Shown: positions 33,197 through 43,604 of the stretch, piece after piece
Position numbering within the stretch: position 1 is the first letter of the stretch
Layout: each line of letters opens with the position of its first letter
Assembly (NCBI GenBank): GCA_030549205.1
Contig: JAUKTV010000003.1
Span: forward strand, 1,364,001-1,428,000
Length of the DNA: 64,000 nucleotides
Reading direction: 5' to 3'
Origin: Apiosordaria backusii
Lineage: Eukaryota; Ascomycota; Sordariomycetes; Sordariales; Lasiosphaeriaceae
Position numbers and translations under genes: made by a program
Notes under the pieces: generated by a model
What the model was told of the DNA's origin: nothing
The model's database searches: none
The model's input: the letters and a program-made list of their open reading frames with translations, nothing else

Positions 33197-35063
33197 CTAA
33201 GTGCCGCCTCTGCTTTCTTCTCTCCCCCCTCCAGGGCTGGTGGGATCCGGACCTGTTTGATCTGAGAGTATCACCGATTCAACATCTGTCTCTTGTGGTT
33301 TGGACTTTATCCCCCACGTCTTGTCTGATGCTATCTGACTGCCGGCCTTCTTCAGCAGCACACCCACAGATACCGGGCCGATGATGGTGTTGAGCACGAT
33401 GGCCCACACACCAATCACAAACGCCTTGCGCGTGAGGAAGGGCGTTTCGTTGAGCCCGATCTGGATGATCAACAGCCCGATCTCCCCGCGCGCGACCATG
33501 GCTGTGCCGAGCAGCGTCGCGGGTGCCCAGCCCGCCGCTGCGGCCTTCCGTGCGCTCATTTTTTCGTTCGCGGGCGGTGCTGACCTCGCCGACGTGGCAG
33601 CTGAGATTACGTCCCAAGCCGGGACCACCAAACCAACGACCAGCTTGCTGAAAACCATCAGGATGGTGAACACCACCCCTTTCCAGATCACCTCTCCCGT
33701 CCAGAGCTCCACAAACGGAATTGCGAAGCCGATGCTTGCAAAGAACAGGGGCTGCAGGATGAACTTTTGGGGGCCGCTGAGGTAGTGCTCAAACGTGCCC
33801 ACAAAGGGGGTAGTCTCTGTCCTTTCCAAGTCATGATCTCTCAGCCCGGCTGGCCCTTTTTCCTTGCTGGGGAGACTGCTGAGGAACGCGCCAGCGAGAA
33901 AAGCCCCAAACAACATTGATGCCCCTGCAAACGCTGCTATGGCGAGGAATGCACACAGCACGACTGTCATCAGGAGGATGTTGGAGACGTGCTTGAAGTT
34001 CGCTAGGGGCTTCTCCAAGAACCGGCGAAACAGGGGACCAGCCACAAATTTGGCGATCAGCGGGGTTAGGATGGCAAGCAGGCCACTGGCGAGGATTGGT
34101 CGGCCGATGATCCATCCCAGCTTCATGTCGCCATCCTCTGCTATGCCACGGAGCTGATGGATGACACTAACGAGGACGAGGCCGCACACATCGTCAAGGA
34201 CAGCGGCGCTTATCAGGACGGTGCCTATGCGGGTTTGGGAATAGTCGGTGTCTGTGGAAGCGCTGTTGATGACGACAAAGGTGGTTCCTAGGGAGGTTGA
34301 GCAGAGGGCGGTGCCGACAATAAATGCCTCTAGGGGTGCTACGGAACGACTATTAACTCTGGTTTGCTCACGTTGTTTGGGAAGAAGGGGGTAACGAACC
34401 ATGACCAAATCCTGCATACAACAGGGCAAAAGACAAAGCTATGGGCGTAAGGACTCCCAGAAGGGCGGCAACGATACTCAAGAGGAAGTTTTGTCGTAGT
34501 AGATCCAGTCGAATTGTCAGCCCGCCTGGTTACAAAAAGAGCGTCAGCATGGTTGATTACATCAACTTTCAAGGGGGGTGCCCAGAGGTATAGAGACCGA
34601 CCTTCAAAGATAATCAACAGCAATCCCACGTATCCTAAAGCCAAGAACGTCTCTTGCCAGTTGATCTCCAGTATGTCGGCAAGCGGAACACCATAGATCA
34701 ACCCGACAATAATCTGACCGATCAGCCCCGCACGAAAGATCTTGTCGGTCAGCCATTCAGATAGGGCCAGGAAGAGAAAGAATGAGATGAGCGTGAGGAT
34801 GTTGATAACTGTTACACATGGTCAGTTTTATTGAAGGCCTTTGAGATGCTTCGATAGGCCTGAGAGGATTTCTTTCAGGCGTCAAAAGACTTTTGTTAGA
34901 CATTGAGAAAAGGGTCGAGGGTGTATAATATCAAAAGAGATGTGTCAAAGATGGAAAAAGATGCATAAAACTTGACAAAATACGCGTAAAACAAAACATG
35001 GCACGCACTGTCTGGCTCATGGTAGGCCAGGAAGACCCCTTCGGCACCCCCTCCAGCTGCCAT
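33197..35063 (-). CDS. cation/proton antiporter of the CPA2 (Kha1/Kef-like) family
   Basis: Four exons: 35063-35009, 34808-34602, 34525-34400 and 34338-33197; 509 residues, all phases consistent. The first intron is 200 bp, longer than others here. The protein starts MAAGGGAEGVFLAYHEPD, a pattern seen in fungal Kha1-like proteins, followed by about a dozen hydrophobic helices. Typical elements are GLIGQIIVGLIYG, LLIIFEGGL, ALCSTSLGTTF, the acidic pair in AVLDDVCGLV and RGEIGLLI. Such proteins exchange K+ or Na+ for H+ in endomembranes or the plasma membrane. The C-tail is short and lacks a recognisable regulatory domain. The third intron has an alternative donor (GTCATG) that would remove two residues. 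Confidence 0.88.
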
Positions 35064-35558
35064 TGCACGCCTGGTGAAAGAATTTGTAGGCGTGGAAAAC
35101 AAATCGGTAGGCGTTAAAAGACAATTAGTAGACGTAAAAAACAAGCCAATAGGCCTTTCAAGATGAAAAGAAGATGTGGTCGAAAAGTCTTAAGGGTTCA
35201 AGCCGTGATTAGTAAAAGGGATGAAAAGTCGAAGCTTGGCGATTCCCGCTAATGAAGACCGTTCTTTGACCGTGCCAAGGATGGTCTTGGCCCTAACCCA
35301 TGACGAACCTTAAGTCTTTACAACCACAACAATGCTATTGCTGAAAGTCTATTGTAAAGGAAGGAAAATTAACTTTGATGGCACAGGAAATACTCTTTAA
35401 GTCTAAATTCATTGACATAAACTTAATTGTATGATGATATCCAACCTTTGAATTTCCGGTTATGATTGAGTTCCGCTCCGAATACATATCTTCAACTTTG
35501 TGCTAGTTATCCAATAAACCTCAAACTTTGTCTCTTACTCAAACTCAAACCCGTTGTT
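35064..35558. other. intergenic with minisatellite-like repeats
   Basis: Upstream region of the antiporter. Contains 21-bp repeats at 35086-35148; the rest is AT-rich and featureless. Confidence 0.5.
35086..35148. repeat. three 21-bp tandem repeats upstream of the antiporter start
   Basis: Units 35086-35106, 35107-35127 and 35128-35148 share GTAGRCGTNNAAAACAA. Degenerate related copies extend on either side (35065-35085, 35149-35169), and similar GCGTAAAACAAAA words occur in the first intron near 34983. Confidence 0.8.
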
Positions 35559-38056
35559 CTACTCAGAAAGTGGCAAACACAACTTCTCCCCTCCCCCCTC
35601 CCCCCAAAAAGCATCAACCCCCCTCTCCCAAACCTTCACCGGCCCAAACACCATCTCCTTTGTGTAGTAAAAGTGGCAATAGTTCGTCACATTTACCCCT
35701 CCAATGACATCCTCATTATAATCCAAAAACTGAACCGGAATCTCCAACTGGTGAAGCGAAACAAAATCATTCTTACCATTCACCGACCCTGCCTTGGGAC
35801 CGCCATTGATCCCCACCAATGATCTCTTCATCGCGTAGCCCTCAGCAAGCAATAACAAGTCTTCGTTTTTGGTCGAGTTTGTGGTACTGTTTAACTCAGG
35901 TGAGAGCACAAGCACCGACTTGGCTGCCTCGTGCAAGTCGGCAAAGTAAAAGATTTGCGCGCCTGCTACCCCGCCAACGGCTTGCATCGGTCCGGTGCTT
36001 GTGTTATTCAGGGTACCGAGGGCGGGATCAGGTCGGCCACCGATGACGACGGTTTTGATCTTGGCGTTGTTGGTGCTGTTGACGCTGTAGAGGAGTCGAG
36101 CTAACGTGGCGCAGGTGGAACTGCAAGCTCCGTCTGTGAGAAGAACGATATTCTCAACTGCGAAAGGGGAAGGGGGGATGTTGGTTCTGTTGCCTGTGCC
36201 TGTGATGTTGAAGTGGGTGTCTGTTCGGTTCCAGGGCCAGTATTGATACGCCGTGAAAGTGTCGTTTTTCAGGATTACTGGGCCGAGGATGGCATCGACA
36301 GTGGTGAGATTATCTCCGGTGATGGGGGAGAAGAGATTGCCAGGAATGATTTGACCGACGACGCTGTTCTGGTTGAGGCTAGCTAATGCCATGAAGCGGG
36401 CGGTTTCATCTGGGTTGGTTTCGTTGAAGGAGCTGGCGTTGAAGTGATTGATCTGGGCTGCGTTGGCGCCGGAGATGTTGGCTATTTGGACGAGGGAGTC
36501 GCTCTCGCGTATATTGTTGGCGCTGAAGGCTGTGGCGTTGGGGAATAACTGGTAGACTTTTGTTAGAGCAGATAGGATCAAACTGATCATAGGGGACCAA
36601 CCTGAGCAAAGAGTTCATATGCAGCAGCTACAAGACCGCCGCCGTTCTCGCTGACGTCGATCACCAGTTTCGTTTTGTTTTGTTCTCGGGACTTGGCGAA
36701 GAGTTTGGCGACAGTATCTTGAAAATTCACGAGGTATGCTTCGCCATCCATATCAGACGGCGAGAAACTTGAAATGGCAAGGACGGCTACGTCGTTGTAT
36801 CCTGTCCCATTCAAGAAATAACCCGAAGTGATATTTGAGCCATTATCTCGCACGACCGGCCAGGGATAGTTGATAATTGTAGGAGAGAGAGGGGGTGTGG
36901 TGCTTGTACCGGTCCCATCGGTACTGGGACTCTCGATGCTGGTTGAAGTCGGAAACTGAGGTGGCACCTCGGTGGTGGTTGGCGCTTCAACGTCGACAGA
37001 AGCATCGGGATCGCAGAATCGTTTGTAGAAGTCTTCGCCCGTCAAGACTCCAGTGAAGTTTGCGCCTGGTCGAACAACAGCAACGTACTCTGCTGTGGCT
37101 ACCTGGCCATTGTCATAGGTCAAGGTGATATTCGGCCCCTGGTAATCCATCGAATTCGTAAGAAGTGTGTGATCACGGGGAGCAGCGTAGGAGGGCATGC
37201 CGCCGTTCCACATGGCATCAAGACCTTGGAAGCCTGCAAAACGAAGCTGCTGCTGCATGACAACCTCTACGGCATCCTGTCCGTTGATCTGAACAATGGC
37301 GGAAGGCAATTGGCTTCCAGCCACTGTCCCGTTCGTGCCGTTGCTAGCAATCTGGGCTACTTAGGGGTTAATTCCGGCCTGGAGACATGGGCTTGGAATA
37401 CTGACATGAATGGTAGAGTTTTGGAGGTTCGATCCCATCAACACTGACGGCGACAAGATCCTTCACCAGGCCGTTCTGAAAGAAGAAACCCTTGAAGACA
37501 TCGGGGAAAAATCCAAAGTGGCCATCATGGGCGGAACCTATCAGCTCGTAAATAGCCATAGCAAAGTCGTATTCGCTGGCGTATTTGTCGTCCCCTGTCA
37601 CTCTACTCGAAATTGTATCCAGCCCACCCAAGATGTCGACCGCTGCAAGGTCGTACGAGTCAGGCGGGCTTTTCAACCAAGGTAAAGTGATCTGCCATTG
37701 CACGAAAGCTTTCAGGCTCTTGATCAACTTCTGAGCTGGTTCAGGTTTGTTGGGCACTGTCAATAGACAAGAGATGGCAACTGAAGCCGGGACGGAGGGT
37801 GTCGCTGCTCTGGAGTCAGTGTGTCTGCCTACCCGCCGAAGCCTCACATGATCTCAGTGGCGTGGCTCAACTTACCACTTGGGCTTGCTGATAGTAATGA
37901 GTCTGTGATGGAGGCAATGGCTGCGCATGCCGTGGGGTCCCCTGTCTGGGAGCCATCGACGGCTGAGGTGACTTGAGGGGAGGGAGCGGGCACTGCACAA
38001 ACAACGCAGATGCCCACCACACAAGAAATTAAGATGGTCTTGATGATTTGAGTCAT
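35559..38056 (-). CDS. secreted S41-family (tail-specific/CPAF-like) serine peptidase
   Basis: Four exons: 38056-37876, 37804-37406, 37356-36602 and 36548-35559; 774 residues. Introns of 71, 49 and 53 bp have GTAAGT, GTCAGT and GTTGGT donors, and phases agree. The start MTQIIKTILISCVVGICVVC is a signal peptide. A helical N-region contains IGSAHDGHFGFFPD, typical of fungal S41 proteins. A Thr/Ser/Pro-rich insert (~PTTTEVPPQFPTSTS) follows a PDZ-like region. The catalytic segment has VIDVSENGGG and DGACSSTCA near residue 586, containing the nucleophilic Ser. Several N-x-S/T sites are present. UstP-type peptidases of some fungal peptide pathways belong to this group, but no partner genes lie nearby, so an extracellular or vacuolar peptidase role is the simplest inference. 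Confidence 0.85.
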
Positions 38057-38732
38057 TTTGTCAGCAACTGCCTACATTGAAAAGGAGGTAATTGTCTCCA
38101 TCGGGGTTGCACCAAGAAGCTGGGAGACAGCTTTTCAACGCACCCCCCTATTTCAACAATAGCATTGCCAGCAGCAGAAAGATGAAAGCGGCACAACGTC
38201 AATGTCAACAGATGGCACGGCCCGCAGAGCTGGGCCCGGCATAAAGAACAAAAATGTATACCCAAAGAATGGGATTCATCTTGATGACGCAGAAGACCCT
38301 GAAACAAAGAGCTTCAACAATGAAACTCCGCGACTCGAGGGTACCGAAGCCCCGGGGTATACAATTTGGGGGAATTTTGGAACCTTTGACTTCTCGCTAG
38401 ATGTTTGAAGTGTGGTCAAGTCGACGGTAATTTTAAACGCGAAGCAGAATTGAGAGTGGTGAGCTGTAGTAGTACCTCGGAGATTATCCTGGTCACTTCA
38501 ATACTTGTGCTCTTGCCACAAAGCCTCTGCGCTTCCTTTTTGTCCGCTGAATAGCTGGAAACTACCTAATGACAGAGAATATCGTCAGCTAGGTGTCTGG
38601 GATCAGCATTGCCATACTCAAATCTACCAACGTACACAATTCTGCCAATGGATGGGTGGAGTACCTCCTGATCCACTTGGGACAAAAAGAAGACAAAGCT
38701 CCACCAAGAGCTTTAGAAGATGTAAAAGTAAA
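38057..38732. other. intergenic, no gene seen
   Basis: Upstream of the S41 gene. No supported coding sequence. Confidence 0.5.
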
Positions 38733-38803
38733 GGTCGTACCCGGAATCGAACCGGGGTTACCAGAATCAGAATCTGGGGTGCTAACCGCTACACTATACA
38801 ACC
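38733..38803 (-). tRNA. tRNA-Gln (anticodon CUG)
   Basis: The minus strand folds as a tRNA: acceptor GGTTGTA pairs with TACGACC (one G-U), anticodon stem CCAGA/TCTGG encloses loop TTCTGAT with anticodon CTG, and T-stem CCCGG/CCGGG encloses TTCGATT. The internal B box GGTTCGATTCC is intact. A T-rich run (TTTACTTTT) follows the 3' end as a Pol III terminator. No intron; CCA is not encoded. Confidence 0.95.
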
Positions 38804-38851
38804 GTGTATTGATTGATATATTGAGATGTGGGAGCTTGGTCTCTATTGCCT

Positions 38852-39364
38852 GGAAATGTTGAGCCAATCTCGCCAATCTTGCCATTCGAGAACTTCACCT
38901 GAATGCACCAATGATTTCTCAAAATATCCTCCGCGGTTCCTTCATGGGCTTTGCAAAGTCGACGTCCGGTGTTGGGATCAATCGTAGGATCGACGGTAGT
39001 TGGCCATGTTCCGCCCAACCATTTCATTGCGGTGTTATTGTCGTTCCACACGCAAGAGATGAGAACCACCCCTCTGCGAAAATCATCTCACGGGCTTTTC
39101 AGGCCGCCCTGTGATATGCATTGAATGCCCCAGATGCCTCTTCTCTTGTGAGTAAGACTCATCTATCAAACTGTCTCCACAGTCCACACCAGGAACCTGG
39201 GTTTGCATCCACGACCGCCAAGGCGTTCTTTTGGACACGGCCGCCGCTTGTGGTGCATTCCCGAGTTGGCAGTACAGGATGAAGCTCAGGTATGGTCCGC
39301 CTGATCTGCTGGGACGAGACGATGATGCCAACAGTGCAACAGTTACATAGAGGGAAGACGGCAT
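38852..39364 (-). pseudogene. relic of a GH7 cellulase/endoglucanase gene
   Basis: Two blocks on the minus strand resemble the two ends of GH7 enzymes. The N-terminal block (about 39320-39190) reads QQIRRTIPELHP, then PTRECTTSGGRVQKN and VVDAN, like mature GH7 starts (QQ..GT.TPE.HP.L.T..CT..GGC). The conserved Cys after GG is Arg. A possible signal peptide (MPSSLYVTVALLASS, ATG 39364) lies in a different frame, so there is a frameshift. The C-terminal block (39069-38852) reads VVLISCVWNDNNTAMKWL and ends KIGEIGSTF, matching the family's MVLV.S.W.D...M.WL and GEIGST. The centre, including the catalytic ExDxxE region, is missing. Cannot encode an active enzyme. Confidence 0.75.
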
Positions 39365-39880
39365 ACTGAGTAAATGGTGCTCCAAGGCATGAGGGGGAGT
39401 CGAATCCTGCCAGGCCAAGCCGAATCTTGCCATGGTGATAAAAATGTTAGTTAAAGATTCGGTGATGTCACTGGATGATGTCTATCAGTTGAATGAGCCG
39501 GGCGACATGCCATGGGCGGAAGGGCTTCAATCCTGGGAGCTGCATCTGCTCGATAAGTAAAAAGGTTGGTTTGGAGGCATCGTAAGTAGGATCTAAGAGG
39601 GTCCATTGGGTGGGATTTGAAAGATCGAGATGGGAGATCTTGATGCTGCAGGGAACTGGCCAGTGAGCTGAAAGAACAGGGATAGGTTCAGCGCCAAGCT
39701 TTGTGGACATGCACCAAGTGGAGACCTATCCCAAAAGGGTAGACCGCGGGGCAGTGGTGTGGGGATGATTCATTCGCACTCACACGACTCACTGCTGGCT
39801 CTCGGTAGATTTCCAAGGATCATCATCAGCACTCGACAACCAGAGACCGCCCGACTGACCCTCGATTCATCACCGACAAA
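39365..39880. other. intergenic, no gene seen
   Basis: Between the GH7 relic and the ASC-1 homologue; promoter of the latter. Confidence 0.45.
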
Positions 39881-41532
39881 ATGTCGAAAGAACAGCTCTT
39901 CCAGCTGCTCCCTATGCCGGATGATGGCTTGCAACAAGTGCTTGAATATGCCGCCACCCTCTCCAAGCAGGAAGCAGCCGAACACTTCTCCAACATGCTC
40001 GGCGACTCGCCCCAAGTGATCGAATTTATCTCGACATTCAACGCACGACGCAGCGATCCAAAAGCACCACTACCACTGAAACCTGCACCCGCATCCTCAT
40101 CTGCATCTACTGCCCAGAACTCTGCCCAAAACTCTGCTCAAAACTCAGAGATCGACGGCGTCCCGAAGCACCGCCGAGGTCCTAAAAAGAAGAAAGCAAA
40201 TATACACACCCCGCCCCCGCGACAAGTTGCATCGTTTGCCATTGGGCCAGGGACTGTGTACAGCAAAAAAGACACAGACGAAGAGTATATCTCCGCAAGA
40301 TCTGGAACTTCGACACCCTCCAACGCCGCCAGTGGTTCTAGTAGACCACCACCACCTACCAAACCGGCCGCAGCTCCTCCAACCCAAGCCTCGAAGCCTC
40401 CCCCCTCCGCGTTGGGGTCCCTGATCTCAGACCTTGGGCAACCCAAGTCGAAAAACAAGTCGAATCCCACTTCGCGAACGTCCACGCCCGGTCCGTCGTC
40501 ATCGAGAAATAACAATGGAAATACGGCCAAGATCTCGATTACAGGAGGCGTGGCGATGCACGGTTCATCCACCGTCTTAAGCGACCTTGATCAGGCGATT
40601 CGCTCCCTCGAGATCACAACCAACCCCTCACATTCAACAAATAGTGCCGAAGGTGTGGCAGCACGACGATGTAATTGCGTGGGAACGAGACACCCTCCCC
40701 TGACGGCAGCACCAAACTGTCTCAATTGCGGCAAGGTTATTTGCATCAAGGAAGGGCCGGGACCGTGCACATTCTGCGGGCAGCCATTGTTGAGCTCAGC
40801 TGAGATACAAAGCATGATCAAGGAGCTTCGTGCCGACAGAGGACGCGAGAAGATGGCAGCAGATCGGGAAGCACATAAGAAGGCAGAGGTCGCGGGCACA
40901 CCACGACCATTTACCAAAGCCAGGGATCCTACTATTGCTGAGGCGCAGGCTCTAGCTCACCGAGACAAACTGCTGGCATTCCAAGCTCAGAACGCACAGC
41001 GGACGACAGTACGGGACGAAGCGGCTGACTTTGATATCACGGTGGGGGGAGCATGTGGGCTACTCCCGAGGAACGGGCATTAGCTTTGAAGAAACAACAA
41101 AAGCTACTGAGAGAGATGGAGTGGAACGCGAAGCCTGAGTACGAGAAGCGCCAGCAGGTCGTCAGTATTGACCTTACAGGACGGAAAGTGTTCAAGAAGA
41201 TGGCTAAAATTGAGCGACCACCAACTCCTCCTGTTGATGATGTTGAAGACGACTTTGGGTATGACGCTCCCATAACAGAAGACACGCATGTGAGTAAAGG
41301 TCAAGGCGGCGCTTTCAGCAAGAATCCGCTATTAAGCGGTGTAATACGCCCTGTATACGATTTGAAGGGCAAGGGCGAAGAGCTGGAAGGGAGAAAGGAC
41401 AGAGCTACCAAATGGCGCAGAGTTCAGGATGACTTGGAAAACAACGAGGAGGTCATTTTGGACGGCGGTATCTATGGAGGGAGCTCTGGCCTTAGAGTTG
41501 GAGCTGTTGGTGATGAGCCAGAATGTGGTTAA
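39881..41532 (+). CDS. ASC-1 (TRIP4) homologue with apparent frameshift
   Basis: The first frame (39881 to ~41050) starts MSKEQLFQLL. It carries a Lys-rich nuclear-like segment (HRRGPKKKKAN), long Pro/Ser linkers and the zf-C2HC5 zinc finger (262-301: RCNCVGTRHPP, CLNCGKVIC, CTFCGQ) that defines activating signal cointegrator 1. The conserved continuation MWATPEERALALKKQQKLLREMEW to 41532 is in the next frame. The switch falls in a six-G run at 41044-41049; seven G would give VGGSMWATPEER, which fits the family. The cause is either a 1-bp deletion or a homopolymer error. ASC-1 works with ASCC helicase complexes in ribosome-associated quality control and transcription. Without the shift the product would be 400 residues and lose its conserved C-terminal region. 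Confidence 0.85.
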
Positions 41533-41814
41533 TCCGCCAACGAGATTAATGAAGAGACGCATCAATTACTACATGATTTGCATACCAATTTGATAGCTGA
41601 TGAAGCGGTATGAAAGAATCGTAGTCGTCGCACCGGTCTCAGAGGTATCGATGACGTAGCGTTCCAGTCCTAGGCGTCACCACCAAAGTAGCGTGTGTGT
41701 TCTCAGGGGTAAAAAAGCAATGGCTGTTGTTGCTGTGCGAAGCACTATGTCCCGAGTTTTATTTTGTTTTACTTTCGGCATGGAGCATTGTCCCATCGTA
41801 CAGACATACAAGAA
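41533..41814. other. short intergenic region
   Basis: Between two plus-strand genes; nothing supported. Confidence 0.45.
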
Positions 41815-42597
41815 ATGACTTCAGACCATCTCAACTTCGAGTGCGCCCTCATTACAGGAGGCGGTGGTGGCATCGGCAAGGCCCTCGCCTCGTATTTCAT
41901 CATCATTGCCGGTACAACCAAGTCCAGTCTCGAGTCCACAGCCAAAGAAATCGGTGCGGCAGACTACTACGTCCTCGACACCGGCAAGACATCGATCTTC
42001 CCTGAATTTGTGTCTCTCATCCCGCAGAAACATCCCGAGCTCGACTGCCTGGTCAACAACGCCGGTGTCCAAAAGCCCCTCGAAGTCTCCAAGCTCGACC
42101 CCAGCGAATTCTTGTTCAAGGCAGATGAAGAAATCAACATCAACATCCGGGGTCCTATGCACCTCACCTTACAGCTATTCCCCCATTTTCGACTAAAGCC
42201 AGCAGCGCTAATCATCAACGTGAGTAGCGTGCTAGGTTTTGTGCCGTTCAGCGTCATAAACCCGGTATACAATGGTACGAAAGCATGGCTGCATTTCTGG
42301 AGCTTGAATCTGAGGACTCAGTTGCGGGATGAACCAATGGCGAAGATCAAGGTCGTTCAGATTGCGCCGCCGATGGTAGGGACGGATTTACATAGGGACA
42401 GGGAGGATCCGGATGATAATAAGAAGGAAAAGAATCCGATTTCGTTGACGGTAGAAGAGTTTATGGAGGAGGTGGCGGAAAAGATGGAGAGGGAGGAGAT
42501 GATCACTGCTGGTGAGATGGGGAGGGGGGTTGTGGGTGCTTGGTATGGGAGTGAGAAGCTTGGGGGGTATAGGAAGGCTGAGGTGGGGCGAGGATAA
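41815..42597 (+). CDS. short-chain dehydrogenase/reductase (SDR)
   Basis: Single exon, 260 residues from ATG at 41815. The upstream open frame has no ATG. Cofactor motif TGGGGGIGKALA (~14-25) is the classical TGxxxGxG. NNAG lies near residue 83, the catalytic Ser sits in INVSSVLG, and the Tyr/Lys pair is in VYNGTKAW. Sequence around these sites is like DltE-type fungal SDRs. It should be a cytosolic NAD(P)-dependent oxidoreductase; the substrate is not predictable. The C-terminal ~50 residues are rich in Glu, Gly and Met. Confidence 0.88.
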   Translation: MTSDHLNFECALITGGGGGIGKALASYFIIIAGTTKSSLESTAKEIGAADYYVLDTGKTSIFPEFVSLIPQKHPELDCLVNNAGVQKPLEVSKLDPSEFLFKADEEININIRGPMHLTLQLFPHFRLKPAALIINVSSVLGFVPFSVINPVYNGTKAWLHFWSLNLRTQLRDEPMAKIKVVQIAPPMVGTDLHRDREDPDDNKKEKNPISLTVEEFMEEVAEKMEREEMITAGEMGRGVVGAWYGSEKLGGYRKAEVGRG

Positions 42598-43604
42598 ACG
42601 TGAATACTTGAAATGAAGAAATATCTATGTACCTAAACATGTGATGAGATGGATCTACGAGATCTTGCACAACCATGAGCTCCGAATTGAGTGGCTGCTT
42701 GGCCGTCGTCGTTCCACAGATCTTCCAGAAACCAAGTCGGTGGGAGTGATGATCTGTGCGTTCGGCACCCAGCCGTTAGTGGGGCGGGGAGATCCACTTG
42801 ACGATTTGAAGGCTTGGCGCCGTGCTCAGGGTCGTCCGTCCTCTCAGCTTGTGACGAACAGGTTGATTTTGTGGTGTGGGCAGAACTGACAGCAGTGAGC
42901 AGAAGTTGGCAGCTATCTGCGCAGTAGGTGATACATATGGCACTTTTCTATCCAATTGATGCAATATATCGTAATTCCAACACCTTCCCTCTCACAAAGC
43001 CTTACTTTTTCTTTTGTAATAGGTTCGTGAAAAGGTCAATGGACCTCGAGCTCCCAGTGCTTGGCAGCCATCGGGGCATTCATTTTTGGAGGCTCCCGTC
43101 GTGGCTCGTGCTCCTTGCAGAGTTGGGTCTTTCGGCGCGCCGTGTATCCACCTGCCCACTTCTTTCCAGCGGCCGACAACAAACGTTGATTTTGGACACC
43201 AGAGACTGGCGGCTTCCTTTTTGCGGACGGGCACCGCTGTTCTCGCTCCGAGCTGTCGTCTCCCACGCCTACTGTATCCTCACGACCCCGAACCAGCTCT
43301 CTGTCGCGTTCCTCTACCCCGCAATCATCCAATTCGGGACGCGTTCAACCAGCTCCAGATCGCTACCGACCACAGCACAACCCTCGAGACGAGTTCGCAA
43401 TTGCCCGTCACCTACACGAGAAACCGAACACTTTGCGCGCCCACGCCACACGCTCGCTACCGCCGATTAGAATAATCTTGTTTTTCACCGTTTTTTTCAC
43501 CCAGAGATGAATCTTTAAGCTTTGTCGAATTACTGCATGTAGCACCACCACGTTCCCAGCTGGGCGCCTTCTTCGTGGTGGATTGAATTGCACACGAACC
43601 GACA
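42598..43604. other. intergenic, no gene supported
   Basis: Contains a 180-codon open frame (42928-43470) without family resemblance that I take as chance. Presumably holds the sirtuin promoter and 5' UTR. Confidence 0.45.

Noticed and set aside
35064..35144. Antiporter N-terminal extension through the 21-bp repeats
   Set aside because: Open in frame but without an ATG; conserved start fits 35063.
42928..43470. 180-codon open frame before the sirtuin
   Set aside because: No domain, no hydrophobic pattern, odd composition; likely upstream or UTR sequence.
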